From assembly GCF_000002235.5 (NCBI RefSeq), contig NW_022145520.1, positions 1,774,501 to 1,838,500 of the forward strand: a stretch of 64,000 nt of DNA, read 5' to 3'. This stretch comes from Strongylocentrotus purpuratus (lineage: Eukaryota; Echinodermata; Echinoidea; Camarodonta; Strongylocentrotidae). The translations under genes and the position numbers were made by a program. Shown piece by piece: positions 33,178 through 45,361 of the stretch (position 1 is the stretch's first letter; each line of letters opens with the position of its first letter). The notes below the pieces were generated by a model. It ran no database searches. It worked only from the letters and a program-made list of their open reading frames with translations, and was not told the origin of the DNA.

Positions 33178-36100
33178 AGCCATTGGTTCCCTGGTTGCTT
33201 ACCGTACTTCCAAGCATGCACATGCTTCGTTCACTGCCGGGTAAAACAATCATCAAACACTTTCATTGTCCACACAGAATGAGTGATGAATATCAATTTC
33301 ACAGAAATCAAATTAAACAAATACAACGGTGTAGAGTCCTGGTGTTTTTTATTGCAAAATAACTTCTCAATGCCAAAGAAGGAGTGGGGACAACAAAAGC
33401 ACTTACAGTTACACCATATCCACCATTCAATTAGGAATTCAATTTCAGTAAAAAGTGAAGAAAAATATCAAACAAATTCACATAATCATCATTTATCAAA
33501 CTGGCCAAAATACTGAATCTTGAATCAAATTCCTCAAACAGAATAGCCCAATATCAAAATTATACTAGAATTATATAAAAGTGATACCAGTCTTTTGGTT
33601 TCAGATAGAATTACACAATGACAGAGTACTTTATAGTTTTATTAGATACATGTATCAAAATTAATGACTGACCAAATATCACGGTATCGCAGTATTACAA
33701 AGTCAAGATTAATTTTCTTTCCGAAATTTCAGTGGGGTTTCTTTCTTGATATCAGTCTGATCTCTCAAAGAAATTTGGTTAACGACAATAGAGGGAGGTA
33801 GACAAACATTTATTTGTGTAGACAAATGGGCATACTAGTGACTGAAAAGTCTGCACATTAAATACTTAGCACCTTTTTTATGTCATTTGCCTGTGATGCA
33901 AAAAAAGGAAAAAAAGCTGTCAATAATTTGTTGTTACATCTTAGCAAAACAATCATAATAACCAGGATTGTAATTTAGTACACATCATTAATTTCACAAT
34001 TGGACAAGAATTGTGATCGCCAAATAAAGCAAGTGCTTGATACTTCATATTTTTCTCTTCTTTTCTTTATAATTAATTTATTCATTGACACCGTTGTACG
34101 GTTGTTATCCTTCTCTCAAAATCATCAATCGCCTTGCTTAATGAAACTTAAAAACTCTTTAAAAACAAACATCCTTTTGTTCTTTTCAAAATACACATAC
34201 TTTTGGGGTGGAATGATGAAAATGCTGATAATACTTCTTTTGCAAAAGAAAAAAAATACCATGGATGACTCGACCACAAATATTTCATACTTTCAGTTTG
34301 TGCATTTCAAAAGCATCAAGTACTCTTTCACTTTGAAATTTGGCTTCAGAAAATGTCACATTCTTTTTACTTTTCATACTGTACAAACAAGAAAAGATAT
34401 ACTCATATTTCTCAGAAATATTTCCATACTTTCAACGTGAATAGTTGCATAAACTTTATTTTGGTCACGTATTTGGCAGCTCATAGTACAACGACAATCA
34501 TAAATTTCCATCAAAAATCTGTTCATATGAAATAGTTTAAACATATGAAAGCTCAATATTTTCATAACAGCATTATTGCTGATAATTTTTTGTCTCCACT
34601 ATAAAAAAATGGTCCTCGATAGTACAGTAACAAGAAATAAAGCACGATTGGTTTCAAATCCTAATCTTTAGGAGTAAAAATATAGGTAAATATTTACTTT
34701 CTAGATATTTGTTCTTTCTTAATTTCTGTTTTTGTCTTTGTTCGGTCCATGAGCCTGCTTCCGATGGAAATATTTCTGAACATTCAGTAACGACACATTA
34801 TTATATACTTTGAATGATATCAACCTGTAAATCTAATGGGGAAACAAAAACACCTTTATGAAATAATGAATAACGTACACAGAGACTTTTAAGTGAAATT
34901 AATGAGCAATTCCTTTCACTTGGATGTGAATATCAAACAGGCTTTGTTTCTTTTTCAACAAAATATGTTTAAATTCATGCTAATTTCAAAGTGATTGTGA
35001 TTTAAACTGTATGCTCCAGCAAAGTTGATGTCCATCAACATTATATGTCAACAAATCATTGAATCAATTTCATCTGCAAAGAATATTTATATATACTTTA
35101 TCTGCTCCTGCAATAAAATAAATATATTGGCTTGATTATCTTAAATTCAAATATCAAAATTGTATTCTTTTGATAAATTGGAACCATTCAAATGTCTTGC
35201 CTTTTCCTCTCCAAAGTTCATCGTCCCTCGGATAGGACATTTAAATGCAAGTCCCATGGATGACAGAGCCAAACTCCATATTTTCAAGATCATAGCTTGG
35301 GACAACTGGGGCTTGTACTCATTCTAATACAAACTAAAAGTTAAATTAAAAAAAAAAGTTGTTTAAAGCTCCATATTCATGTAGTGCACCTGCATAACCT
35401 CATCAATATGGTTGTGAAAGCTTAGCCAGCAATGGTTTGATAGCTTATACAATTCAAATGAAGTCAACTACTACGACTCCTTCTACTTACATTCTACAAT
35501 CTCAACTGACTATCAATGTTTTTTAAACTAAATCATTTTACGAGTTGCTGTCACGAGTCACATCGGAGGGTCATGCCACTTTTCTTTACACACCAATGTA
35601 TCTTATACTGGATATTGAACTCTTTAACGCTTGGTTTAAACTATAAACAGGGCGTTCGATCTGAGTGCATCTTCTCTTTTTTCACAAATGGAACATTCTA
35701 AATGTTCTGAAGGAAAATTTATCAAAATATCACATATTTCTCAGTTGTGTAGTACTACTACTACAGTATTGGTAGAAAAATGGCCCATCTCCATTCTCGA
35801 TTTAAATCAGCAATTTTTATTTTGAATCCCAGGTGACCGTATTCATTTCATACCCCCTCGATGTTCAATTTGTTCAATTTGTTCAACACAACTCAAAAAA
35901 GACATCTTTTCCAATGCAAGAAATATCACTGCTTATTCTAACACAGATTAAATTCCAATATAATTATGTCTGGCATCTTCAGTTATGTTGAAGCCTAACG
36001 TGACCCAAGTATGAATAATCAAGCCTGCCCTCTGTAGTTTTCTTAATGTCATGCCAATAGCAGTCAAGTGAGTCAACTCCTCTCTACCCACGTGCAGCAC

Positions 36101-37497
36101 ATTTCACAAAGAAACACATCACAGATCAAAGGCTCGTTCAAAACCGCAGCGTTTAAGACGAAGTCAAGTGTTAAACGCTTCAAATTTCTTAATCTAACAA
36201 CAAAGATCTCAGTGAATGCAAGCACTTCCTTTGTTGCGCACAGTTACCAGTCATTCTACATATTGAAATATCTGGCAGTTTTTTTTTTTGCCGTGGATTA
36301 CCGCACTGTATCTGAAGTCTGAACAAGCCTTTAGTACAACTCTAGAAGAGAGGTAGACAACATATCAATATGTGAACTCATTCATGTCAAACTACACATG
36401 ATTTGAAGTGAGTTTGAGTTTCGCAGCAGAGTATTTTTGGCATAAAAGTTTAGTCGAGAGTCTCACTGTAAATCCTATTGATTTAATTATTCTTTTCACA
36501 AATGATAAAGTGATTAAGTAATGAATTAATCTTTTGTTGAATAAAACTATTAAAAACAAATCTTACTTCGATTTAAACATATAAACTCAGCAACTGCAAC
36601 TAATGGAATTGATTCCTCTTTTCCAGTATAACCAGAAACTAGCGTGTGCATGAAATGTTTGTGAATTTCATAAGTGGTTGAGATTCAAAATTCAAAATAG
36701 TTTTAATGCCGTGAGTTAATTGAATGACACCAAAAGCAATAGTTTCACGCTGTGGAAAAATGGACATCTTTACAATAAGCCACTTCAGAGCTAGCACTTG
36801 TACAATTGACCCCCAGATATCCACGGATCTGTTAAACATGGAGACGTCCCACTTTGTGCATTTTAGAATAATCCCTGCCAAAGTGATTGAGGTGCTTCAT
36901 GAATACCTTTTGTGTGCCTTCTCGAAAGAGAATACTTCCACCTGTTTATCAGAGATTTTACCTCCAGTGCATATATGAATGATGACTACATAATTTTCAT
37001 GAACACGCATCCAGCAGTCGTCTTGGTGGGTTTTACTGTTTTGTACAAATGACCTTAATATCTGCCCATGTGCAGATAGGATCTTAGAAGTTGCTTGTCC
37101 GTGACAGTTTCATGTTGCTGCAGTTTCTGGTTTAACAATAATATATACCGTATCTACTTTAACTTTAACTTATTCCTGAAACATCCCAAAATCTAGCTAG
37201 TAGCTATCATGGAAAACAAACATTTTCTGGTCTTAAAAGAAGATGGTCACTTCTAAATATAGTATCCTAAAAAAAATTATTTAAAAATAGAAAAATAAGT
37301 AGGGAACTTGAAATTCAAGGAAAGTGGGGCACACGGACATTAAGATTTGAACTCCCAGGCCTTGTTTCATTAAACTTTTCATCAATAACAAACATGTTAC
37401 AGTATATAGAAAATGCTTTGAAACAGGGTCTTGAAATCGGAGACTACATACCAAGAAGCACTATCCTCCCTCCAACCATTTTTGGTGCAGAGTGCCA
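33178..37497. other. Long AT-rich gene-free stretch
   Basis: Over 4 kb without a splice-supported coding exon, TIR pair or SINE promoter. The longest frame (34000-34440) is Phe/Ile/Leu/Lys-rich and resembles AT-rich noise. It might include long 3'UTR sequence of a neighbour, but nothing shows it. Confidence 0.5.
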
Positions 37498-37880
37498 GAA
37501 GGGTTATAAGTAATGGTGCTTCATCGAGTTAACGCCTTCCTGGCTCTCACTCAATGACAACATGGCACATTCTAGAACTTTATGGCACTCTCATCCTCGA
37601 GAATACATCTAGGCTTCAATTACAGAATGCATAAGTAATGGCACTTTATAGAGGTAATGCCTTCCTGGCTCTCACTTGTTGAAAGCATGGCACGTTCTAG
37701 AACTCTTTGGCACTCTCACCCTGGAGAATAAATCAGTAGTTTTCTATTACTAAATGTATAAGTTATGGCACTTTATAGAGTTAACGCCTTTTTTGCTCTC
37801 ACTCATTAACAGCATGGCACATTCTAGAACTCTTTGGCACTCTCACCCTCCAGAATAAATCTGGAGGCTTCCATTACCAG
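37498..37880 (+). repeat. Tandem repeat, ~126-bp unit, 3 copies
   Basis: The words GAGTTAACGCCTTCCTGGCT, CTCTCACT, CATGGCACATTCTAGAACT and TGGCACTCTCACCCT, plus ATAAGTAATGGCACTTTATA, recur with offsets of 125 and 127 bp (from 37526, 37651 and 37778). The copies are about 85-90% alike by eye. Confidence 0.9.
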
Positions 37881-38084
37881 AGATCTTAGAAAAGTCTTGG
37901 AAAATAAGTAAAGAAATATAAAATGTTTGGAATAAAGTAGATATTTTCATACCATCCCACATCTCTTCCCCTGCCCCTACCAATCCGCAAGCACAGACTC
38001 TAATTTGACAATTTACCACAATTCCTAAAGCCTTGAGCAGAGCCTAGATATGTCAGTCTCTGGCTATAGTGGTGGTGGTGGTGG

Positions 38085-38235
38085 TTATTTTACCCGACTG
38101 CTAAGAAAGCAGAAATGCTTGCAAGTAAGCAACCAGACGGCCCATGGCTTTAGGTCCTCTCCGACGGACCTGGTCATGAGGATTTATGCCTTAGCTATGT
38201 CAGGAGCGGCTACAGTACACCATAATCGGATGACA
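38085..38235 (-). mobile_element. SINE fragment (GGCTTTAGGTCCTCTCCGAC)
   Basis: CCATGGCTTTAGGTCCTCTC, CGACGGACCTGGTCATGAGG and ATTTATGCCTTAG match the order seen in the SINE at 10335-10510. No promoter half could be seen. Confidence 0.5.
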
Positions 38236-38254
38236 ACTTGAACGAAATGGCCTA

Positions 38255-38440
38255 CTCGTCTCTAGAGATGGATTTTACCGAATACGCTCTCCTTCTAATT
38301 GCTGTAGATACGGGTCGTACTTCAGCGTTTAGTAGGTCATGTGACATGATGTATTGCTGCACGCATTGTCCAATTTTCAGACATCCAATGATGTTAGCGT
38401 CTGCTAAACTCTGTTTCTGCACCTCTGGGAAAACAGACTG
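38255..38440 (-). CDS. Possible terminal exon of an unidentified gene
   Basis: Read on the - strand, a pyrimidine-rich acceptor CTGTTTTCCCAG is followed by about 60 codons (QSLADANIIGCLKIGQCVQQ onward, ending SISRDE) and a stop. The composition looks protein-like, but the family is unknown to me. No partner exon was found, and the antisense frame is also open and longer. It could be chance. Confidence 0.2.
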
Positions 38441-38959
38441 GTTAAATTCCATCAGCGTTTATTTTTTGGGTGCATTTTGGGGACACCATACTATCATTTT
38501 CCAGATCTCCTGCAGTAATGCGCTGTATGTTTGCTGTCTAAGAGTAACTGGACTTTTTGAAGATAGAATTCCTACAAACTGTGAGAGATGGCCCATACTG
38601 CTTCCTCATGTTAATAACAGCAAAAAAATTAGCAAATAACAAATCCATTATCTCTCTCTCTATCTCTTTATCAGTTTTTACACATATATCTCCTGTACAG
38701 ATATTGTTATGATATATCCAAATGTCAAAGCAAACCTTTTGGCACCATTCTCCTTTCTGGGTTCAAGGTCTTTCCCCGCTGATTGACTGTATTTCCTTTG
38801 TTGGCAAAGCACATGGGGAAAAGGGATCTTTGTTTTGTTGGCATTAAGACAGGTCAAAACAATTGTGTTTATGAGGAGGCAGTGTACTTGTTCTAAGAAT
38901 CTTACAAATGTTTTGCATTTTAAAATTTTTGATGGATTGATTTTGGCAAGATCCTTCTG

Positions 38960-39405
38960 GTACATGCTTAATTATCAAAAACCAGCAAGCTTTGCTAGTC
39001 CCATACATAAACAAAGATGCTGGCTCCTACTGAACATGTGAACAGAGCATTACAATTTTTCTTTCATTATCCAACCTATTGCGAAGTAAGAACTCCCATG
39101 AGAACAAAGACAATGATCGTTCCTTTATTAAGCAGAAATTTTACCCTAGCCCCCTACATAAGAAAAGATGTTGGATTCTCAAAACCAGCAAGCTTTACTA
39201 GTCCCATATACATAAACAAAGATGCTGGTTCCTACTGTACATGTGAACAGGGCATTACACTCTTTTTTTTCTTCAAAAACCTAGTCCCAAACATAAGCAA
39301 AGATGCTGGATTCTCAAAACCAACCAGCTTTGCAAGTCCCATACATACAGAAAGATGCTGGCTCCTACTGAAAACATGAGAACAGGGCATTACACTCTAT
39401 TGCTC
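38960..39405 (+). repeat. Irregular tandem repeat, 3 copies
   Basis: AAAACCAGCAAGCTTTGCTA, GTCCCATACATA, ACAAAGATGCTGGCTCCTAC, TGAACATGTGAACAG and GGCATTACACTC occur three times (from about 38979, 39180 and 39319). Spacing is unequal (201 and 139 bp) because extra sequence sits in the first unit. Confidence 0.85.
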
Positions 39406-39566
39406 ACAGCTCCCATGGGTCCAGACAGGAAACCAAGAGGTGGCACACTAAAACCCAAAGCATTGTCAGACAATGAACTCCGCCGGTCGCGCTAGTCTAG
39501 TTCCTAATCTTGACGCCGCACAAGTATCCTGATTGTTGTCTCTAAGAGAGCTGTAGACTGCTAGTT

Positions 39567-39753
39567 TTAAAGCCTGTCTGCACTACTTGTATCTACTTGC
39601 ACCTCTATATAGCAAACAATGCCTAATTGGTGCCTGTTGATCCCCCATCATCCCCTTTTTCTTATGTTAATCGAGAGCTAATCAGATAACCACAAAGTAG
39701 TGACCTTGCAAGGTCTAATCCTCCCTGGTCAAACTAGTGCAGACAGGCTTTAA
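39567..39753 (+). mobile_element. MITE family C, copy 2
   Basis: TTAAAGCCTGTCTGCACTAC and the complement AACTAGTGCAGACAGGCTTTAA form the ends. The core (GTATCTACTTGCACCTCTAT, TTCTTATGTTAATCGAGAGC) matches the other three copies. Confidence 0.88.
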
Positions 39754-39894
39754 GGGACAAACCCTTGTCAGTTGTAATGCATAACAGAGGGTCTGAGCTT
39801 GGAGACTATAGAGAGGCCGCAGTCTATAGTCCCTGTACTGTAGCTGCTCTTGACAAAGAACCAGAGACTGACAGAAGTTAGGCTCGGCTCAAGA

Positions 39895-40055
39895 CTATGT
39901 ACAGTGAAAGCTGTCTATAAAGACCACCCAAGGGAGACACGAAAAGTGGTCTTTATAGGCAGGTGGTCTCTATGTACAGGTGCCTGTTTCAATGAGAAAC
40001 ATTTTGAAGGGAAACACAAAATATGGTCTTTGTAGACATGTGGTCATTCACGTTA
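39895..40055. repeat. Dispersed GACCACC/GTGGTC repeat
   Basis: ACAGTGAAAGCTGTCTATAA, AGACCACC, AGTGGTCTTTATAGGCAGGT and GTGGTCTTTGTAGACATGTG are modules in both orientations. A relative lies at 45970-46160. It is a decayed dispersed repeat. Confidence 0.6.
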
Positions 40056-40682
40056 AGTGCCAAATTAGAGTCTGAGAGTGCAGACTAGCATATCGCCAAT
40101 CTGCATCTTGGTGCAGACAACGAAGGAGTAGACAAAATGTACGAAAAATGACGGAGAGAAATTAGATCTAAACCAGCTAAGGTGGAGATAAGTCTTTGAA
40201 GTATTTATCAATCAGTGGTTGTGGCAGGTCCCTGGTAAAACAAGGGATTTTTATTAATATGTGACAAACTTAATCTCATGTAGAAATCAGGATCATTATT
40301 GGTCTGAACAGTCAACATTTTAACTAGTCTTTATTTCAGACCTTCCATTGAGCATTGCATGGTGTGCACAGTCAGGCATTATAATCCTTTTGCTAATTTG
40401 CCATCTGATTTCAAGTCAACAATTGACGATGACTTAATCTTGCTGATCGAGTAAAGTCACATGGATCAGATCTTTATCACTTAATATTGAACAAGAAGTT
40501 TTTGTTTTGAACAAAAGGGGGGGGGGGGAAGAAGAAAGAAAAGTTGAAAAGTGAAATGATATCACGGGATCATGCAGTAACATTCATGTTGCTAGCCTGA
40601 TGTCCAGACCTTCACTAGCACAGACACACTGGTTGTCTGAACACATAAAAATGCAACAATGCTGTAATCAAACAAGTCCACA

Positions 40683-41010
40683 ATAGGCCTGTTTTCATCA
40701 GCTCGAGTTTGACAAATAACCCGCTAATTTCAGACTCGGGATATTATCCCGAAGCTCATAATTGCGTCTTCACCAGACCAATACGCTCATCACAAGCTAG
40801 CTTAGACGGGCACAAATTAGCCCTCTATTTCCCAAATAGTGGGATATTTTGGAAACAAGACCGAATTTTCTTGGGATATTTTCTCGACCAAATATCCCGC
40901 TAATTGCAACTGCGGGCTGATGAAGCCATGAATAAACTGGCTAATTTGCGATCGGGATAGTTAAAATAGCGGATTATTTGGCAAACTCGAGCTGATGAAG
41001 ACAGGCCTAT
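40683..41010. mobile_element. MITE family D, copy 1
   Basis: The inverted ends are ATAGGCCTGTTTTCATCAGC then TCGAG, and CTCGAGCTGATGAAGACAGG then CCTAT. The body has GGGATATT, CAAATATCCCGCTAATTGCA and GCGATCGGGATAGTT. Relatives lie at 53400-53907 and 60007-60384. Confidence 0.88.
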
Positions 41011-42383
41011 GTAGATACAGCACACTGGTCTGTAACCACACCTTGCACATAGAGAGAGTGAAAGCCAATTACCTCATCATTACATCTCCCAATTGGCCAA
41101 TTATTAAGTTGTCTGACAAATGATCTCTCTTACTCTGCTAGTCTCAGATTCAAGCCTCGAAAATTCAAAATGCTATCCTAGCAAAAGAGGAAAACAAAGT
41201 ACACTACCTGTAACAGTCTTTGCTGGGGTGTGTATATCAATTTGTAATGGTGATCCAACATCTGCACTAGGCAGCATTTACTATCGGCTTAATTTCTTCA
41301 AAGAGATAAAGCGTTATGGATAGACTTTAACTGCAGTGGACCATCCCCCCCCCCCTCAATCCAGTGAATTGCCAAAACCAAACGTAGATACTGCAGCCTC
41401 ATCTGGCTAGCAAGTGCAACATCGATGACCTTAGAATAGAGGTATGCAATCAATCTTTTGCTTCTGCTTTAAAACTGATGCTTCTGGTGATAAAGGGTCT
41501 GAAGGAACACACTACGACCGTGGTCCCATCAACACTAGCAGAAAAGCTTCAAGGATGTGCCGTGACGTCAAGCGTTAAAACTCAAATCTTGATCTAATTA
41601 GATGCAAAGGGAAGGACAATATAGTCCATTGGTTAGATTCGTTTCCTCCATTTTCCTATCTACGAGCTACCAAAAAGAAGTCAGGGAAAGATAATATAAA
41701 AGAGATTCCTCTTTCTTGTAATTGTTCCAAATGTATGACGCAAAAGTGCCAATTTTAGATCAATGACAAATGTTGTTTTCCTCCTGGCATTGTTTTGTTT
41801 GGGGATCATGAGAAATCAACATCCAAACTATCAAAAACAGAAGTGACCACGTCTAGCCAGAAAATTTTTGTTTCTATTTTTACTTAAATGACTCTGTGAG
41901 TACTTATCTTACATGATACATGTATATGAGCCTAGACGCATTACTTTTTGTGAACCATTTCACTACTTCTGTCATCAAACTGCCAAAAGAAATATTTTCA
42001 ACTCAAACTGTAATTGTCCCCCCCTCCCCTGTAAATGTCTTTATTCCTTTTCTCTATATTTCATAAACAGTTCCTTGAGAATATGTGAACCGAGGATAAA
42101 TCTCTTCACACTTAACAGGCAAGACAAACAATTACAACCTTTTAAAAAAAAGATTAGACACTTCAAGCTAGAAATTGCTTCATCTCACTTTATATTAAGA
42201 GTTGGTGTTTGATAGGGGGAATAATTGTGCTCGCTCAATCATTAACAAATAGGTCATCTGATTATCTGATGTTCATTGCATACCTTTTTTAACGCAGAAA
42301 AGTACAAGTACATGTAAGATAGGTCATTTTTGTATGAACTGCTTTCAGAGTGATTGTCTTGTGAAATTCTTTCTGGAACACTT
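41011..42383. other. 3' flank of the MEPCE-like gene
   Basis: No coding exon recognised. As sequence downstream of the - strand stop at 42384 it may hold that gene's 3'UTR; a reverse-strand AATAAA (TTTATT at 42040-42045) is one possible end. A C run lies at 41346-41357. Confidence 0.4.
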
Positions 42384-45361
42384 TTAAGTGGTACCCCCAG
42401 AATCCTTTTCATTTCTACGGCCCTCCTCGTCCTCTTTCTTTGTTTCCATGTCTTTCCTAGATGATGATGTTGTGGTTGACGATGATGATCCTTTCTCCTC
42501 CATCTTCTCTGCTTCAATCTTAACAGTTGCCATAGCAAGTGCATCACTCGTAGTGTCATCAGTAACCTTGTTATCCTCATGCTTGATTGTCATGGCAACA
42601 CCTTTCTTTTCTGCTTCCTCCGGGATCTCTGCAGTGTCCATCACCTCGACTTTTACCCCCTCCATCTCCTCCTTCTGTGCCATTGGTTGTGCCGTTGGCT
42701 CCTGCATCACACCGGACCTCACCTCCTTTCCAATACCTGTAGTCTCCACTGGAGTGTCCTCAGCAGAAGAGCTTACCACCGACTTTATCAAGGATTGAGG
42801 AGCTGCTGTAGGAATGGCTTCTACAGAGGGTTCTTCCTTTACCTTTGACATGGACTTCTTTCCAACACCTGAAGTCTCCGCAGCAGAAGAAGAGCTTACC
42901 TCTGACTTCATCAAGGGTTGAGGATTGGCGGCAGGAACAGAGGATTCTTCCTTTACATTCGACCTTCCCTTCTTTCCAATACCTGAAGAGCTTACCTCCG
43001 GTTTCATCAAGGGTCGAGCGGCGGCCGTAGGAACGGTTTCTACAGAGGGTTCTTCCTTTACTTTCGACCTCGCCTTCTTACCAAACCCTGAAGTCTCCGC
43101 AGCAGAAGAGCTAACCTCCGACTTCATCAAGGGTTGAGCAGCAGCCGTAGGAATGGTTTCTGCAAGGAGTTTTCCCTTTACTTTCGACCTCGCCTCATCT
43201 CGAATACTGGGTGTCGCGGTGGTAGAAGAGCTTGCAGCTGGTTGCATCAGGGGTTGGGGAGCGGCCGCAGGAATGGACGAGGTTACAGTTGCAGGAGGTC
43301 TCTCTGTGGAAGGTCTTCTGCTGACTGGACGACTACTGGACTGTAGCTTGGTGAACATCATCATGGGTCGTCTAAAACCTGCAGGACAATGGAAGAGGAC
43401 AAGTAATATTGTTAAAGAGAAAGACCAGTAATGGTCATGCGATTGCATTGTGAAAGAATCGTTGTGGAATCAATCAGAAAAGGTTGATCATCTAGCATAA
43501 AAGTATTGGTGTGTACAGCAAGGTTCTGGAATCATCAAAATGATAAAAAATTTGGCCCAGTCTTGGTAAAGTTACAAGCACTGCACAGAAAGATGTATAT
43601 TGGGGTGCGCAACACGTGCGCAACATACGCATGATATCTATCCGGTCCAAATAGATATAATATCTTACCAAATATATCAGTTAGTAGGCGGTTTTTCGGC
43701 AAAATTTGTATCATCACGTATTAGTCAAAAAATATTCTTTCACATGATTGGTAATAAGAGCTTCCATTTCATTTTTTGAGAGGGAGTCGTTTCCAAAACT
43801 GCCTTAAGAAACAAAATTTTCACAGAACACATTTAAGATGGGATCTAAAAAAACTGTAGATAAATGAGATCAGGCACATGAATTTGATGTAAAATATATT
43901 AAGGTGCATTCATAATTCAAAGGGAATAAAAGATGAATCAACGCAAGGTCTTTTGGCAACAACATAATGTACATAATGATGCGAATGCTTTTCACCATGA
44001 GTAGTATTCACAACATTTGTGTGATCTCGATTGTATTTCGTAGATTCTCACAGATTCAAGACACGAAGACACGCATCTACTGCACTGTACCTAGGCAACA
44101 TTCAGAGTAAAGTTCTGACAGATTTCAGTCAAGGTTTGTCAAGGTGAAATCTCAAAACTCAGATTGAAATCCTTGAAAATAAAGTGATAAAATCTTTGAC
44201 GAATTTTGTGAATCATAAAATGATTGCCAATTACAAAAGGACCACCACTTGTTGAAATGTACTTCCCTGTATAAATTCTGTTACCTGAAACATAAAAATA
44301 AATGGCATAAAAGAGGTTGAAAGCATCGTTTAACAATGTTAAATCTGAGATGCATGGCCCTGCGCGTTATCAGTGTCTGTAATATGGTGTAATATTGAAG
44401 CCCTAAAAAAAAATTGCATTTCAAAATGATCATGAAGTGCCTCAAAAAAAAAATTAAAATCTTTGAGTGACCGGTTTTACCACTCATTTTCCCCAATAGA
44501 CTGTAGTGTTATAAAAAATGTGAGAAAAAGACAAATTAAATTCCATTTCCAATCACAAATTTCTTGATAATCAGACAGGCAATCGGCTTGTAAAAGTCAT
44601 GGGATTCCTGACTAACCTAAAAGTTTATAATTATTGCAGCATGGGCAAAATCCAGGATTTTGTTTCAGAATCTGAGGCAATGTTACCAAGTCAATTTAAA
44701 GGTACTATGTCACATTTGCAACGGCAATTGAAAGATAATACTAATTTAGAACTTCCCTAAAAAAAAGGGTGCTTGAAAATGTCTTTAAGTAGGAAAATAC
44801 CGACTATTAGTTGTCGAATTGACTTAAGAGCTATAGAGCCAGTAAGTAATAGTCTGATTTTCAGACCATTGTAATGAATGGTCGTATGTTATATGCTGCG
44901 CAAAGATTCAATAAGTTTAATTTTGGCCATTACAAGAATTGGGTTATTAATGTAGACAAATGCTCATGTACCTTTACAGCTCAATTTATGTACCGTATAT
45001 TATTACCAAAGAATAAAAAAAGCCAGTCAGTCACTCCATAGTGTCTGACAGTGAAGTCTAGCAAATAAACGGATTTCCTTGCATAATTTGAATATTAGGA
45101 CACTGTTAATGTTTATATTTCACAGATAGGATATACATGACATATTCATAGTTCCCGCAAAGTTCTACAGAATTTGATGTATGCTGCAAAGGGACATAGT
45201 ATCTTTAAACTGGCTATTATATTCTACTCCAAACCTTTAGACTTGTTGATGGGAGTACCGATGACTTCACAGCTTGCAAAGCCGATCTCTTGAGACAGCA
45301 GGTATTCCTTGAACCGATTGGGCATGAAGCGGATTTCGTTGTAGTTATGATACGTCTTCTC
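42384..45361 (-). CDS. MEPCE: MEPCE/Bin3-like 7SK methylphosphate capping enzyme, last two exons (partial)
   Basis: Two exons of a gene running leftward: 45361-45235 (starts in phase 0, ends in phase 1) and 43378-42384, with CTGCAG acceptors and a GTTTGG donor between. The join gives EKTYHNYNEIRFMPNRFKEY, then LLSQEIGFASCEVIGTPINK and SKGFRRPMMMF. This parallels the C-terminal end of human MEPCE (TIYKNYYRIQLKPEQF, VGFSSYELV, SKGFQRPVYLF), the S-adenosylmethionine-dependent enzyme that methylates the gamma-phosphate of 7SK RNA. Human MEPCE stops soon after this point; here the last exon continues for about 320 residues. These are four to five repeats of about 35-40 residues (SKVKEEPSVE, PLMKSEVSSS, SGIGKK), then an acidic, Ser-rich end. 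The upstream exons with the SAM-binding motif were not found up to 64000, so the gene is incomplete here. Symbol by homology of about 55 residues only. Confidence 0.75.
42700..43300 (-). repeat. Intra-exonic tandem repeats coding the MEPCE-like tail
   Basis: DNA repeats of roughly 100-130 bp lie in frame within the last exon; on + the words GGTTCTTCCTTTACTTTCGA, CTTCTTTCCAA.ACCTGAAG and GACTTCATCAAGGGTTGAG recur. They encode the SKVKEEPSVE and LMKSEVSSS modules. Unit length varies by multiples of three, so frame is preserved. Confidence 0.85.
43412..43806 (+). mobile_element. MITE family A, copy 6, in the last MEPCE-like intron
   Basis: The left end TTAAAGAGAAAGACCAGTAA with GGTCATGCGATTGCATTG and the full core are intact; the right end (CCTTAAG at 43802-43808) has decayed. 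It begins 33 bases from the final exon's acceptor, opposite to the gene's strand. Confidence 0.82.
44695..45213. mobile_element. Long TIR element (TTTAAAGGTACTATGTC)
   Basis: Left end TTTAAAGGTACTATGTCACA and right end GGGACATAGTATCTTTAAA are inverted; the inside shows TTTGCAACGG near the left and GCTGCAAAGG near the right. About 519 bp, non-coding, within the MEPCE-like intron next to exon 45361-45235. Confidence 0.72.

Noticed and set aside
34000..34440. 146-codon + strand frame
   Set aside because: Phe/Leu/Ile/Lys-rich translation of AT-rich DNA without motifs, ATG context or splice support.
42388..42798. 136-codon + strand frame and others opposite the MEPCE-like tail
   Set aside because: Antisense shadow of the repeat exon; the - strand frame is joined by splice signals to a conserved exon.
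43379..43448. Extension of the MEPCE-like last exon upstream to an ATG at 43448
   Set aside because: That part lies in the intron and runs into MITE copy 6; the acceptor at 43379-43380 joins in frame with the previous exon.
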